DNA of 64,000 nt from Spiroplasma diminutum CUAS-1. GTDB lineage: Bacteria; Bacillota_I; Bacilli_A; Mycoplasmatales; Mycoplasmataceae. How positions within the stretch are numbered: the stretch's first letter is position 1; each line of letters starts with the position of its first letter. Positions 52,501 through 64,000 of this stretch are shown here, one piece after another. Under the pieces are notes generated by a model. It was given only the letters and a program-made list of their open reading frames with translations, was not told where the DNA came from and ran no database searches. Location: positions 806,001 through 870,000 of the forward strand of contig NC_021833.1 of the NCBI RefSeq assembly GCF_000439455.1. Reading direction: 5' to 3'. The position numbers were made by a program, and so were the translations under genes.

Positions 52501-54500
52501 AATGCTTTTAAAATTCCAATTTCACCTGAGTTAAACTGTATTGTTTTTTTGATTGCTATTAACATTGTAACAATACATATAGCAAGTATTATTGAACAAA
52601 CTATGTATGATATTGTTGAAAAAGTTTTTAGTACTAAAGGCATTAAGATTCAGTTAATTGAAAATACACTTGATTTAAATCCCTTTAGTGAATAAGGATA
52701 AACAATATTTGATTTACCTTCATTATTTTCATTATCTTCTTTTAAATTTTGTAAATAGTTATAATTAAGAGATTTAAATATACTTATATTTTTATCTAAA
52801 TTATCTTTATTTTTTGATGTTATGAATCTATATAAATTTGTTGTAGCAACTTTTGCTTCGTTTCTGGCAATAACTTCATTTACAATATTCTTATTTAAGT
52901 AAATTATTGCACCTTTTTTATTATTTGGAAAAGGTACTGTCATTTCTGCAACCGGAAAGTTAGTATATGGATCTGCTGCAAAACCTGAAACAATTAAGTT
53001 TGCTTGCCCAACTTTAATATTACTTCCTAAATTAATTTTATTTGCTTTTGCATATTGGGGATTTACAAGTACTTCATTTTTAGTTCTTGGCTTATTCCCT
53101 TGATACACAGTTACATTTTCTTCAACTCATTGATCCATTAAGATAAATCTAAAATGTTTTTCAGATGAATTATCTGAATATACTATTTCCATTCTAGAAT
53201 TGAGATCCAATTCTGATGCTTGAGCTATTAAATTTTGTCTTACATAGTATGATGATGCAACATTTGCATTTTCATACTTATAATCATCTTTTTTTATAAA
53301 ATCATTCTTACCTTTTAAAATATTTTCAAGATATTTACCATTACTAATTAGTTTTAGTGCGTCACCTTTATCGTCAACATTACCTTTTTGATCTGCATGA
53401 ATTAATTGACCTTTAGCACCAACTTCATAAATATTTCCTGTTGAATTTTCACTATTAAAGTCATCAGAAAATAATCAGTTATAAAGAATATCTCCATTTC
53501 CATTTCCATTTTCATTATTAAGTTTACTTGATTTCTTAAATTCATTTAAGACAAGCTCTGTACTTGGATTTTCTGAATTTTCTTCAATAGCTTTGTCCAT
53601 TCAATATTGAACATAATCATGAATCATTTTATTTAGTTGATATACTATTGAAACAAATGCAAAGTCAATATAAGTATTAATTTCTCTTTGAAAATTTGAT
53701 AATTCTGAATAATTATAATCTGCTAAATCTGAAACTATATCTTCAGATTTTAAAATTCCTTTATTGACTAGAATTGCAAAAGTAGAATTCTGAGATCTAA
53801 AGTTTGAATTAGGATTAACTATTTCATTATTAAGTTCTTCTTTTAATAAACTGATTGTTGTATTTGTAAAATTTTTCATTTGTTTTGCAATATAGTAATT
53901 ATCTTCATTTGTATAGACTTCAACTGGAGAATAATTTACATCTTCTGCATTAATTATTTTTAATGTCTGATATCAATAATTAGTTTGATAGATATTTGAA
54001 TTAGTTGAATTTATACCATATGCATTAAAATATGGTTTTTCATCACCATCAGTAAATTTATAATTAAATCATGGATTATAATATTCTTTATTATTTATTA
54101 AAGAATTAAATGCAGTTTTAAATTTATCATTTTTTAAAGCTTCTGTAATAAAAGTCTCTTTAGTCCCATTTACATTTGCTATATTTACATTATATGCAAG
54201 TGGATTTCCATCATTATCTTTTAAATATTCATCTGATATAAAGTCCATTATTGGAACCATATTTTTAGAATTAATTGAACCAATTGTTTCTAATGAATCT
54301 TCACTGTAAAAATCAAAAGGTTCAACCTTATGCATTGTTCTTTCATATTCAAATTTTATTCTGTCATTTATGGAATTAGTAACACTTAAAATAAGTGATG
54401 CAAAAAAACCAAGTATAACGATCAGAATAAATTGTGTTTTATATCTAAAAACACCCTTCAGTCCTTGTTTTATCAACAAGAAAAAAATGTTCTTTTTCAT
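49539..54500 (-). CDS. giant FtsX-like ABC-type permease (1653 aa)
   Basis: A continuous frame with many TGA (Trp) codons. The N-terminal membrane anchor is FILIVILGFFASLILSV (about residues 22-44). It is followed by ~580 residues outside the membrane, then the first FtsX segment at about 630-680 (CSIILAICIVTMLIAIKKT, GILKALGTKTSQIAISYI). Next come further helices, a second external region of ~500 residues, and a C-terminal FtsX segment at about 1500-1565 (SFIVVIIITATLSMIIITDL, VMKSLGYSN). It is the largest of three paralogues in the window. Upstream is the small TTPP-tailed membrane protein (start 55298), and the S10 operon follows behind a terminator. No ATPase is nearby. Confidence 0.8.
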
Positions 54501-54569
54501 ATTATTCTTCTCTTTTCTTATTTAAAATTTTTTCCTATTATTTTTTCAATAAAAACATAAATATTAAAT

Positions 54570-55298
54570 TTAAAAGATTTCAGGAGGTGTAGTTCCCTTT
54601 TTTAATGTTTTAAGTTCGTGTGATTCAATATTACTTATTAAAATAACTTTTTCTTCTCAGGTATCTTTAAGAGTATTTGATTGAATATTTATAACTTTAA
54701 TTTTTTCAAATATGATTTGCAACATAATATCTAATCTTATTGCTTCTTTATAAATTTTATCAGAAACTTCTTGATTTGAAGTTGAAACTATTTTAATTAC
54801 AGAGTAGAAAAACAAACATACAAAAAGATAAAAAACTGAGTAAATTAAAAATATATTTACAAAAATAACAAAAATAATTGATGCTATTCAAACAGTACCA
54901 ATATTTATATATTTAGAACCTTCAAATTGAGTTCATCACTCAAATTCCTCAGTAATTCTATCAGTACGTTCAAATGCAGATAATGCTACACAAAAAGATA
55001 TAGCAAAAAAGATCAAAGTTATAAACATAGTCATATAAAATCTAAAATTATTATTTAATGAATGCATATTCAATAGATTTCTTCTTGTAATTTCGTAATT
55101 ATATTTCTCAGCGTGTTTTAAAAATTTAGTAATAAAATTTGTAATAAAATATATTGCTATAATTCCTAAAACTATATCAATAACTAATGAAAATGTTAAT
55201 ATAGCAATTTTATTTTCTAAAATAGTTTGAATTGGAAATGTTAAAAAAATTAAAGAAAATATAGCTATTAAATATGAATTCTCTTTTATTTTTTTCAT
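54570..55298 (-). CDS. small multi-pass membrane protein with Thr-Thr-Pro-Pro tail (second copy)
   Basis: 242 residues, not recognised. About four membrane segments: YLIAIFSLIFLTFPIQTI, LTFSLVIDIVLGIIAIYFI, FYMTMFITLIFFAISFCVAL and IASIIFVIFVNIFLIYSVFY. A C-terminal domain of ~85 residues (IKIVSTSNQEVSDKIYKEA ... NTLKDTWEEKVILISNI) ends with LKKGTTPPEIF. It is a paralogue of 24475-25182 in topology, length and tail. It is read through TGA 54936 (Trp). It lies 69 bases upstream of the 1653-aa permease and is probably in its transcription unit. A TATAAT (55318-55323) lies next to a 17-base T tract. Confidence 0.72.
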
Positions 55299-55323
55299 AA
55301 CTACCCCGCTTGTTAATATTATA

Positions 55324-55370
55324 ATTTAAAAAAAAAAAAAAAAAGCAGTAAAATGAAAACTACTTTTTTA
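55324..55370 (-). terminator. terminator with a 17-base homopolymer tail, next to the TTPP-gene promoter
   Basis: On the minus strand AAAAGTAGT pairs with ACTGCTTTT (9 pairs with one G-U) and is followed by 17 T (55328-55344). It overlaps the acyltransferase stop. Four bases after the T tract comes a perfect TATAAT (55318-55323) for the next gene. Confidence 0.65.
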
Positions 55371-56373
55371 TATAAATAAATTTTTTACATTTTATAATAA
55401 CTGAAATTATAAAATTATTTAAATAGTTTATTATTTTTTCCATTGGTCAAAATAAAATCAAAGCAAATAGAAATGAAATTGAAAATACTAAACTGGTTAA
55501 TAAAATAAATGCAAGATCATTATTTGCTGTTACATTTGAAACAAAAAGTAAGAATATTTTTATAAATGAATAATTAATAAAATATATAGGTATGGATAAT
55601 TTTCCCAAAATATTAATAATTTTATTTTCCTTAATTTTAAATTTACTAAATATATGAAAAATAGATACAGCAGTAAAAATTGAACTAGGATTATTATTTC
55701 CAAATAAATAACTCGTTTTACCTGGAATAATTATAAAAAGAAAGATGTTTATAATCATTGCTAATGGTATTCATACTAGTGATGCAATATATAACAGATC
55801 ATTATTTTTATACATTAATTTATGACTATGAAGCTTTAACCAAGCACCTGTCATGTAGATTATATTTAAATAAAATATATTATTAATAGAAAAATTTTTA
55901 AAATACTCTAAATGTCTAATGACTCCATAAAAAGTTGCATAACAAGCAACTATTACAAAAAGTGAATATCAAATATTAGTTCTTTTTAAAAAATAATTAA
56001 CAGGAATAGAAAGAATATATACAAATAATAAAGTTCATATGTATCACATATTGATTGTCCCATAATTGTATAATCACTCCGTTTTATTAAAACCCTCTAT
56101 TTTTCCAAAAAATAGACTTTCTATTATTAAATTTATAAATATAATAACAGTTAAATAAAATACAATAGTAAGAAATAGTTTTAAAATACTTGGATAACTC
56201 TTATTAATCATAAAATATCCTGAAATAAGTGCAAAGACTAAAACTCCACTTCCTATAATTGGAGCAAAAGAAACAAAAATTCAACTTGACTCTCCGCCAC
56301 CTACTCTTGTATGATACATAACCACAGTTATACACATTAAAAACCTTAACAATTCAATGTTAGTCTTTCTCAT
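55360..56373 (-). CDS. membrane acyltransferase (acyltransferase-3 family)
   Basis: 337 residues with about ten hydrophobic segments. The start RKTNIELLRFLMCITVVMYHTRVGG is the signature of the acyltransferase-3/OafA-like family, with the catalytic His in helix 1; MWYIWTLLFVYILSIPVNYFL and LGKLSIPIYFINYSFIKIFL are further family-like segments. Such proteins transfer acyl groups to sugars or lipids at the membrane. The gene follows alaS by 8 bases with AGGGG as ribosome-binding site, so both share a transcript. TGA 55447 is Trp, and the stop is TAG 55360 inside the terminator stem. The substrate is unknown. Confidence 0.75.
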
Positions 56374-56381
56374 TTTTACCC

Positions 56382-59057
56382 CTAAACAATTTTTCCTTGG
56401 GCAAAGGTATTATTACCTCCACCTTTTACTTCATAAGTTCCATTATTCTTAAATATTTCAATTGCTTTATTTTCATTTGAAATATTTTCACTAACAGAAA
56501 CAATAAATATTTTTTCTGTTGTATTTGCAAATTTTATAATTAAATTTGCAAATTTATTTTGTAATTTATCTGAAAGAGTTTTTAGTTCTTTCATTTCAAG
56601 ATCATTAATTTCCATTTCAATTCAATTTAGTCCATTTTTTTCAGTTGGTATAATATTTGAATACTTTGTTAAATTTTGTTCAATTAATAAATTTTCAATT
56701 TCCTTTTGATATGGCTTAAATAAATTTTTTAAATCATTAACTTTTTGTTTTATTAAATTCAAATTATTTTTTGTTATATCCATTGAAAGAATATTATTAA
56801 TTTCTTTTTCAATATTTTCATTTGCCAATTTAATTTTAAAATTATTAAATTTATCAACTATTGAACTAATCTCAACTTTTTGCTTTCTGAATTGCTCATT
56901 TAAAAAGTTTGCCACTTCTTTATGACTTGTTACAGCATGATATCTAAATACTCCACTACCTTTTGATTCAACTGAAGTTATAAATAAATCTTCAATATCT
57001 TTTGTATTTTCAACATGAGTTCCACCACAAAGTTCACAAGAGAAATCTGCAAATTTAATTACTCTTACTATTCCACCATATTTTTCAGTAAATAAAGCTA
57101 AAGCATTATGCTTTTCAATAGCTTCTTCTAATGAACAATAAATGATTTCTCTTGGTAATGCATTCTTAATTTCCCTAGAAATTATTTGATGAATTTTATC
57201 TATTTCTTCTTGATTTGGCAATCTATTATAAGAAATGTCAATTCTTAGTCCATTTTCATCATTATAACTACCATTTTGTAATGCTTCTTTTCCTAAAACT
57301 TCTTGAATTGCAGCTTGAAGTATATGTGTTCCTGAATGATTCTTCATTGTGTAAAAGCGTTTCTCACTATTTATTTGTGCACTTACATTTTCACCAACTT
57401 CTAAAGTACCGCTCACTTGAACTTTATGAATATGTTGTCCACCAGGTCCTGTTTGTACATCAATAACTAAATGACGATTTTCATTTTTATCTATTAAATA
57501 ACCATTATCTGATGCCTGTCCACCTTTTTCTGCATAAAAGGGAGTTTTTTCAAGAGTCATAAATACTATTTGATCTTTTGCTTGTTTTAAAGAAGTTTCA
57601 TCTTCAAAAATAAAATTAATTTTTGTTAAACAATCCTCTTTTTCATAACCAATAAATTCACTTTCAACTTTTAAACTTGTTAAAATAGCTGATTGTTTAT
57701 TTCAAGCTTTATCACTTTTTCTTGAATTTCTTGCAAGTTCTTTTGTTTCTTCAAGCAGTCTTTCATAATCTTCTAAATCTACACTTACATTGGATTCACT
57801 TGCAATTTCAACTGTTAATTCAATTGGAAATCCAAATGATTCAAATAATAATAATGCATTTTTTCCTGTAACTTTATTTTCTGTTTTAATTATATTTTCT
57901 AAATGTTCAAAACCTTTTGAAAGAGTTTTTAAAAATCTTATTTCTTCTTGTTTAATTATTTCTTTAACTGATTCTGATTTTTCAATTAAATATGGATAAA
58001 AATCTCTCATTGCTTCGATTACTTTATCAACTAGCTTATATAAAAATGCTTCTTGTATCCCCAATTTTCTTCCATAAACTGAACTTCTTCTAATCAATCT
58101 TCTAATTATATATCCTCTATCTTTATTTCCTGGAAATACTCCATCACTTATTGCAAAAACTACTGCTCTAACATGATCTGCAATTACTTTAAAAGCAGTA
58201 TTAACTTTTGTTTGCTCTTTGTTTTCATTATAGTAATTATCAATTGAATATTTAAAATTTGAATTACAAAGTTTTTCAACTTCTTGAATTGTTGGAAAAA
58301 ATATATCTGTTTCAAAATTTGTTGGTGCATCTTGAAAAATAGAAACAAGTCTTTCAAATCCAGCACCAGTATCTATATTTTTTCTTGGTAATTCTGCATA
58401 GTTATTATTTCCATCATTATTAAATTGAGAAAATACTATATTTCAAATCTCAATATAACGATCATTTTCAATATCTTCTTCTAATAGTTTCGAACCTATT
58501 TTCTCAGGATCTCAGTTTTCTCCACGGTCAAAAAAGATTTCAGTATTAGGTCCACATGGACCTTGACCAACATCTCAAAAGTTTGTATCTCTTGTTCCTT
58601 TAAAAATATGATCTTCTTTTATACCAATTATTTTAGTTCAGACATCATATGCTTCACTATCTTCATTAAAAACAGTTATATATAAAAGTTCTGGATTAAT
58701 ATCAAATCATTTTGGAGAAGTTAAAAGCTCTCAAGCAAACTCGATTGCTTCTTTTTTAAAATAATCACCAATTGAGAAATTCCCTAACATTTCAAACATT
58801 GTTTGATGACGCGCAGTCACTCCAACATTTTCAATATCGTTTGTTCTAATTGATTTTTGTGAATTAGTTAATCTTGGCGAAGGTGGGTTCATTCTTCCAT
58901 CAAAATATGGTTTTAAAGTAGCCACACCTGAATTAATTCATAATAAGCTTGGGTCCTCAACAGGTACTAAACTAACAGGTTCTAAAAAGTAGTGATCTTT
59001 TGATTTAAAAAAATCTAATCACATTTGTCTAATTTCATTTGCAGTAAGTTTCTTCAT
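56382..59057 (-). CDS. alaS: alanyl-tRNA synthetase
   Basis: 891 residues. The catalytic core has [55 protein letters not shown] and DTGAGFERL. The editing domain has [11 protein letters not shown] (HxxxH) and [14 protein letters not shown] (Cys and His for zinc). The C-terminal oligomerisation region has [13 protein letters not shown]. Many TGA codons are Trp. It charges tRNA-Ala and clears Ser/Gly mischarging. No T-box leader is seen in the short upstream gap. It is co-transcribed with the acyltransferase. Confidence 0.98.
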
Positions 59058-59111
59058 TTTATTTTCTCCTTAAAGATAACAAAATAATTTTAGCATATAT
59101 GCTAATTATTT

Positions 59112-59369
59112 TTATATAAAGCAATCCTTATGAACAGCCATTGTTATCCCACTAAATTCAACTTCATTATAATTTTCATTGTTATAAAATTTAATATTTC
59201 ATGCATCTGGTCCATTTTCTTTTGAATAATGTTTATTATAGTCCATTGTTTTTAAACAAACTATACAAAGTCTGTGAATATCTAATTTATCTTCTTGACT
59301 CCCACACTGACATAGCATTGCATTACTTCAAGCATTTGTTGCAATATCATCTAATCTAATTTTTTTCAT
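59112..59369 (-). CDS. small Cys-rich, probably zinc-binding protein, unknown function
   Basis: 85 residues, MKKIRLDDIATNAWSNAMLC... Two TGA (Trp) codons interrupt the frame in the standard code. Cys residues are arranged as LCQCGS and HRLCIVCLKTM, and a final HKDC lies near the C-terminus, which together could bind one zinc. No signal peptide or membrane segment. It lies alone between the guaB terminator region and alaS, in the same orientation. No known family was recognised. Confidence 0.7.
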
Positions 59370-59398
59370 TTTTAATACCTCTTTTAAATATTTTAAAA

Positions 59399-60889
<1,491 letters not shown>

Positions 60890-60901
60890 AAAGTAATTCT
60901 C

Positions 60902-62443
60902 CTATTCTCATTCTATTGTTCCAGGAGGTTTTGAGGTAATATCATATACTACTCTATTTACTCCATCAACTCTATTAATAATTTCATTTACAACTTTATC
61001 TAAAAATTCTCAAGGTAAATGAGTACTTGTTGCTGTCATAAAGTCAATTGTATTGACACTTCTTAAAGCAACAACATAATCATAAGTTCTATTGTCTCCC
61101 ATTACTCCAACAGTTTTGACGGGCAATAATGTAACAAAAGCTTGTGAAACTTCATTATATAAATTTGCTTCAATCAAATTAGAAATAAAGATATCGTCTG
61201 CTTCTCTTAAAATATCACATTTATCTTTTGTAACTTCACCAATTACTCTAACTCCAAGACCAGGTCCAGGGAATGGATGACGATCTATCATTAAATCAGG
61301 TATTCCTAATTCCCTTCCAACTGCTCTTACTTCATCTTTAAATAAATCTCTTAAAGGTTCTAGAAGTTCAAATTTTAAGTCATCAGGTAATCCACCAACA
61401 TTGTGGTGAGATTTAATAGTTTTTGAAACATGTCCATTACTTGAAGATTCAATTACATCAGGATATATTGTTCCTTGAGCTAAAAATTTAGCCCCTTTCA
61501 TTTCTCTTGCTTGTTCTGTAAAGACCTCAATAAATTTTTTTCCAATTGCTTTTCTTTTATCTTCTGGATCTGTTAAACCTTCAAGAACATTATAAAAATC
61601 CTGACTTACATCAACAAGTTTAATATTCATATCAAATTCTTTATTGTATAAATCCATAACTTTCTTTGCTTCATCTTTTCTTAAAAGTCCAGTATCAACA
61701 AGTATACAAGTTAACTGTTTTCCAATTGCTTTTGATATTAAAGCTGCTGCAACTGATGAATCAACTCCCCCAGATAAACCTAAGATAACTTGTTCATCAC
61801 CAACAGTTTTTTTAATAGTTTCAATCTTGCTGCTAATGAATTCACTCATTTCTCAATCTTTTTGACATTTTGAAATGTCAAATAAGAAATTTTCTAGCAT
61901 TTGAGTTCCTTGTTCTGAATGAGTAACTTCGGCATGAAATTGTATACCATATATTTGCTTTTCACTATTCTCAATTGCTGCAACTGATGAATCAGAGTGA
62001 GCAATTTGCTTAAATCCTTGTGGTAATTGTGTTAAGTGATCTGCATGACTCATTCATACTTGTGTTCCATCACTAATATTTTTAAATAATAAGCTAGAAG
62101 TATCATCTAAAAATAGACTTGCTTTACCAAATTCTTGTGAATCTGCTAATTCAACTTTTCCACCAAACATTTCAGTTATCAATTGCATTCCATAACATAC
62201 TCCAAGTATTGGAACATTTAAATTGAATAATTCTTTATCAATTGTGTATGCTTCACTTAGATAAACACTATTTGGTCCTCCAGATAATATAATTGCTTTT
62301 AAATTTATATATTTTTCTAAATCAGCTTTTGTTTTATCAAAAGGTATAACTTCAGCATAAACATTTAAGTTTCTAACTCTTCTTGCTAATAATTGAGTAT
62401 ATTGACTTCCAAAATCTAAAATAAGTATTTGTGTATTTGACAT
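60902..62443 (-). CDS. guaA: GMP synthase (glutamine-hydrolysing)
   Basis: 513 residues. The N-terminal glutaminase has [27 protein letters not shown], the nucleophile in GVCYGMQLI and the His/Glu in [12 protein letters not shown]. The ATP-pyrophosphatase domain has [17 protein letters not shown] and the C-terminal dimerisation domain has [23 protein letters not shown] and KPPGTIEWE. It converts XMP to GMP using glutamine. Two internal TGA codons plus the penultimate Trp are read as Trp. It is the first gene of the guaA-guaB operon, with an unusual leader upstream. Confidence 0.98.
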
Positions 62444-62461
62444 ATATTTAACCTTTCACAT

Positions 62462-62568
62462 AATCCTGTGGGATTCAATTTTCCTTTTATTATACATTAA
62501 ATTGTAATGTATAAGGTGTATGGACTTATACAATTATTATATTCCCAGGATAATTATCTATATTAGAT
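62462..62568 (-). promoter_or_regulatory. promoter, operator-like dyads and possible structured leader of guaA
   Basis: On the minus strand TATAAT (62489-62494) lies 46 bases before guaA. It is embedded in a perfect 9-bp dyad TATACATTA / TAATGTATA (62491-62499, 62505-62513). A second perfect 7-bp dyad GTATAAG / CTTATAC (62509-62515, 62525-62531) shares five bases with the first, so only one can form at a time. Downstream, AATCCCACAGGATT (62462-62475) folds on itself or pairs, with a 2-base bulge, with ATCCTGGGA at about 62543-62551. The last motif resembles the P2/L2 side of purine riboswitches, but the rest of that fold is not seen. Confidence 0.4.
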
Positions 62569-62607
62569 AAAAATAAAAATATCTTATTAAAAGATATTTT
62601 TATTTTT
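62569..62607 (-). terminator. terminator of the dihydrolipoamide dehydrogenase gene
   Basis: A perfect 17-bp stem (62569-62585 with 62591-62607) and a five-base loop overlap the stop codon and end in T-rich sequence on the minus strand. Confidence 0.85.
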
Positions 62608-64000
62608 AAAAGTTAATTGGTTTTCCAGATTCTAATGCTTCTGCAGCTTCACCAATAGCTTCACTTAATGAAGGGTGCGGGTGAATTGCTCTGGCAATCT
62701 CTGAAATTGTAGCTTCTGATTCCATAACTGTTGTTATTTCTGAAATCATATCAGTTGCAGTATTTGAAATAATATGACAACCTAATACCTGTTTGTATTT
62801 TGGTTCACAAATTAATTTTACAAATCCTCCAGTATTCCCATCAGCTAATGCTTTACCAATTGCAGCAAATGGGAATTTATATACTTTATATTCAGTTCCA
62901 GCTTTTTTAAGTTCATCTTCTGTTTTACCAACAGCTGCAACTTCTGGATATGTATATATACAACTTGGAACTCTATCAAAGTTCATAGTCATATCTTCAG
63001 CATGATCATTTCCCAATCTTTTTGCTATTCTATTTGCAGCAATAATTCCTTGATGGGAAGCAACATGGGCTAACATCATTTTTCCTGTAACATCACCAAT
63101 TGAGTAAACTCCATCAATATTAGTTTCACAGTATTCGTTAACGTTAATATGTCCACGTTCGTTCATTTCTAAATTAATGTTTTCAAATCCTTCTGTTACA
63201 ACTTTACGTCCAACAGATTGTAAACAATAATCTGCTTTAATTTTGTATTCTTTACCATCTTTTTCATATATAACTTCATTTTTACCAAATGATTTTGTAC
63301 TTACACCATAAATTATTTCTAAGTTTCCTCTAGAAATTAATTCTTTTGTCATTTCTTTTGAAACATCACTATCTAGCATTTCTAAAATAGTTGGTAAGAA
63401 TTGTAATACTGTTACTTTTGTACCAAGTCTCTTATAAACACAAGCAAATTCAATACCAATAACTCCTCCACCAATAATTACTAATTCCTTAGGTATTTTT
63501 GGTAATGATAAGGCACCTGTTGAATCGATTAATCATCCAGATTCAATAGCTTCCTTAGCTCCTGGTAAATTGAAATGATTTGGAACACTTCCTGTTGCAA
63601 TAATTAAATTGTCACATGTATATTGTTTTCCATTAACTTCAACTGTGTTCTTATCAATTGCTTTAGCAAAACCTTCAACTGAAGTAACTTTGTTTTTTTT
63701 CAATAATCCTTTAACTCCAGTTGTTAATTTTCCAACAACATCATCTTTTCTGGCTTGAATTGCTTTTCAATCAGCTTTAACTCCAGTTACATCAACTTGA
63801 ATACCATATTTATCAGCACGCTTTGTAATTTGCTCATATAGATAAGCTGATTTAAGTAAAGTTTTTGTAGGAATACATCCGATATTTAGACAAACTCCTC
63901 CATAATTACCTTTTTCTGCTATCATAGTTTTTAATCCTAATTGCGCACATTTAATAGCAGATACATATCCCCCAACTCCGGCTCCAATTACAATTACTTC
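62606..64000 (-). CDS. pdhD: dihydrolipoamide dehydrogenase (5' end outside window)
   Basis: At least 464 residues; the start is beyond the window. The FAD motif [19 protein letters not shown], redox disulfide [19 protein letters not shown] motif [36 protein letters not shown] and the C-terminal His/Glu dyad [19 protein letters not shown] mark lipoamide dehydrogenase rather than another disulfide reductase. It re-oxidises dihydrolipoyl groups of the pyruvate dehydrogenase complex. Some Mollicute versions carry an N-terminal lipoyl domain; this cannot be judged here. The gene ends at a strong terminator, so it is transcribed apart from guaA. Confidence 0.95.

Noticed and set aside
62462-62568. 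A canonical guanine riboswitch upstream of guaA.
   Set aside because: Only the ATCCTGGGAATAT part matches. The P2 partner strand and the conserved TTTCTACC junction are not found, so only a lead is reported.

Overview
The window reads only with UGA as tryptophan. Almost every long reading frame carries in-frame TGA codons at conserved Trp positions (S8 ends ...FVW, S14 ends ...ASW), and a tRNA-Trp with anticodon UCA is present. With the very AT-rich sequence, short overlapping operons and lipoproteins but no cell-wall genes, this is a Mollicute of the Spiroplasma/Mesoplasma/Entomoplasma group. The long L29 tail and the very large FtsX-type permeases suggest Spiroplasma, but this is not proven from sequence alone. 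Nearly everything is on the minus strand; the exceptions are a three-gene degV cluster and coaX.

Layout: 1-767 holds the 5' end of pncB and a YtpR-like tRNA-binding protein (minus). 847-3389 holds three tandem DegV/FakB-type fatty-acid-binding proteins (plus), then two tandem tRNA-Trp genes (UCA, CCA), a Fur-family regulator, an acyl carrier protein and two proteins of unknown function. 6090-13137 holds tRNA-His, a 954-residue E2-like protein that has lost its catalytic and lipoyl residues, a Pr6Pr-type membrane protein, and coaD-pta-ackA. coaX diverges from coaD. A lipase-like hydrolase, ldh and rplM-rpsI follow.

17129-29683 is an accessory block: lipoprotein, 1380-aa FtsX-like permease, 670-aa lipoprotein, small membrane protein and 1461-aa FtsX-like permease. 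29984-49378 is the classical rpsJ-to-rplQ ribosomal super-operon with secY, adk, map, infA and rpoA, continuing into ecfA1-ecfA2-ecfT-truA. rpmD (L30) is absent. 49539-55298 holds a second accessory pair: a 1653-aa permease and a paralogue of the small membrane protein. 55360-64000 holds a membrane acyltransferase, alaS, a small Cys-rich protein, guaB, guaA and the dihydrolipoamide dehydrogenase gene, which runs off the window.

Metabolically, ldh, pta-ackA and the dihydrolipoamide dehydrogenase belong to fermentative pyruvate use. coaD and coaX make CoA. The DegV trio and ACP point to use of imported fatty acids. guaB-guaA make GMP. The ECF module energises vitamin or nucleoside uptake through S components not encoded here. 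The least explained parts are the E2-like pseudoenzyme, the permease/lipoprotein modules with their small partner proteins ending in a Thr-Thr-Pro-Pro tail, the pair at 4356-6012, and several perfect dyads over promoters. Coordinates were derived by hand from the sequence. Functions are by recognition of motifs, not by database search.
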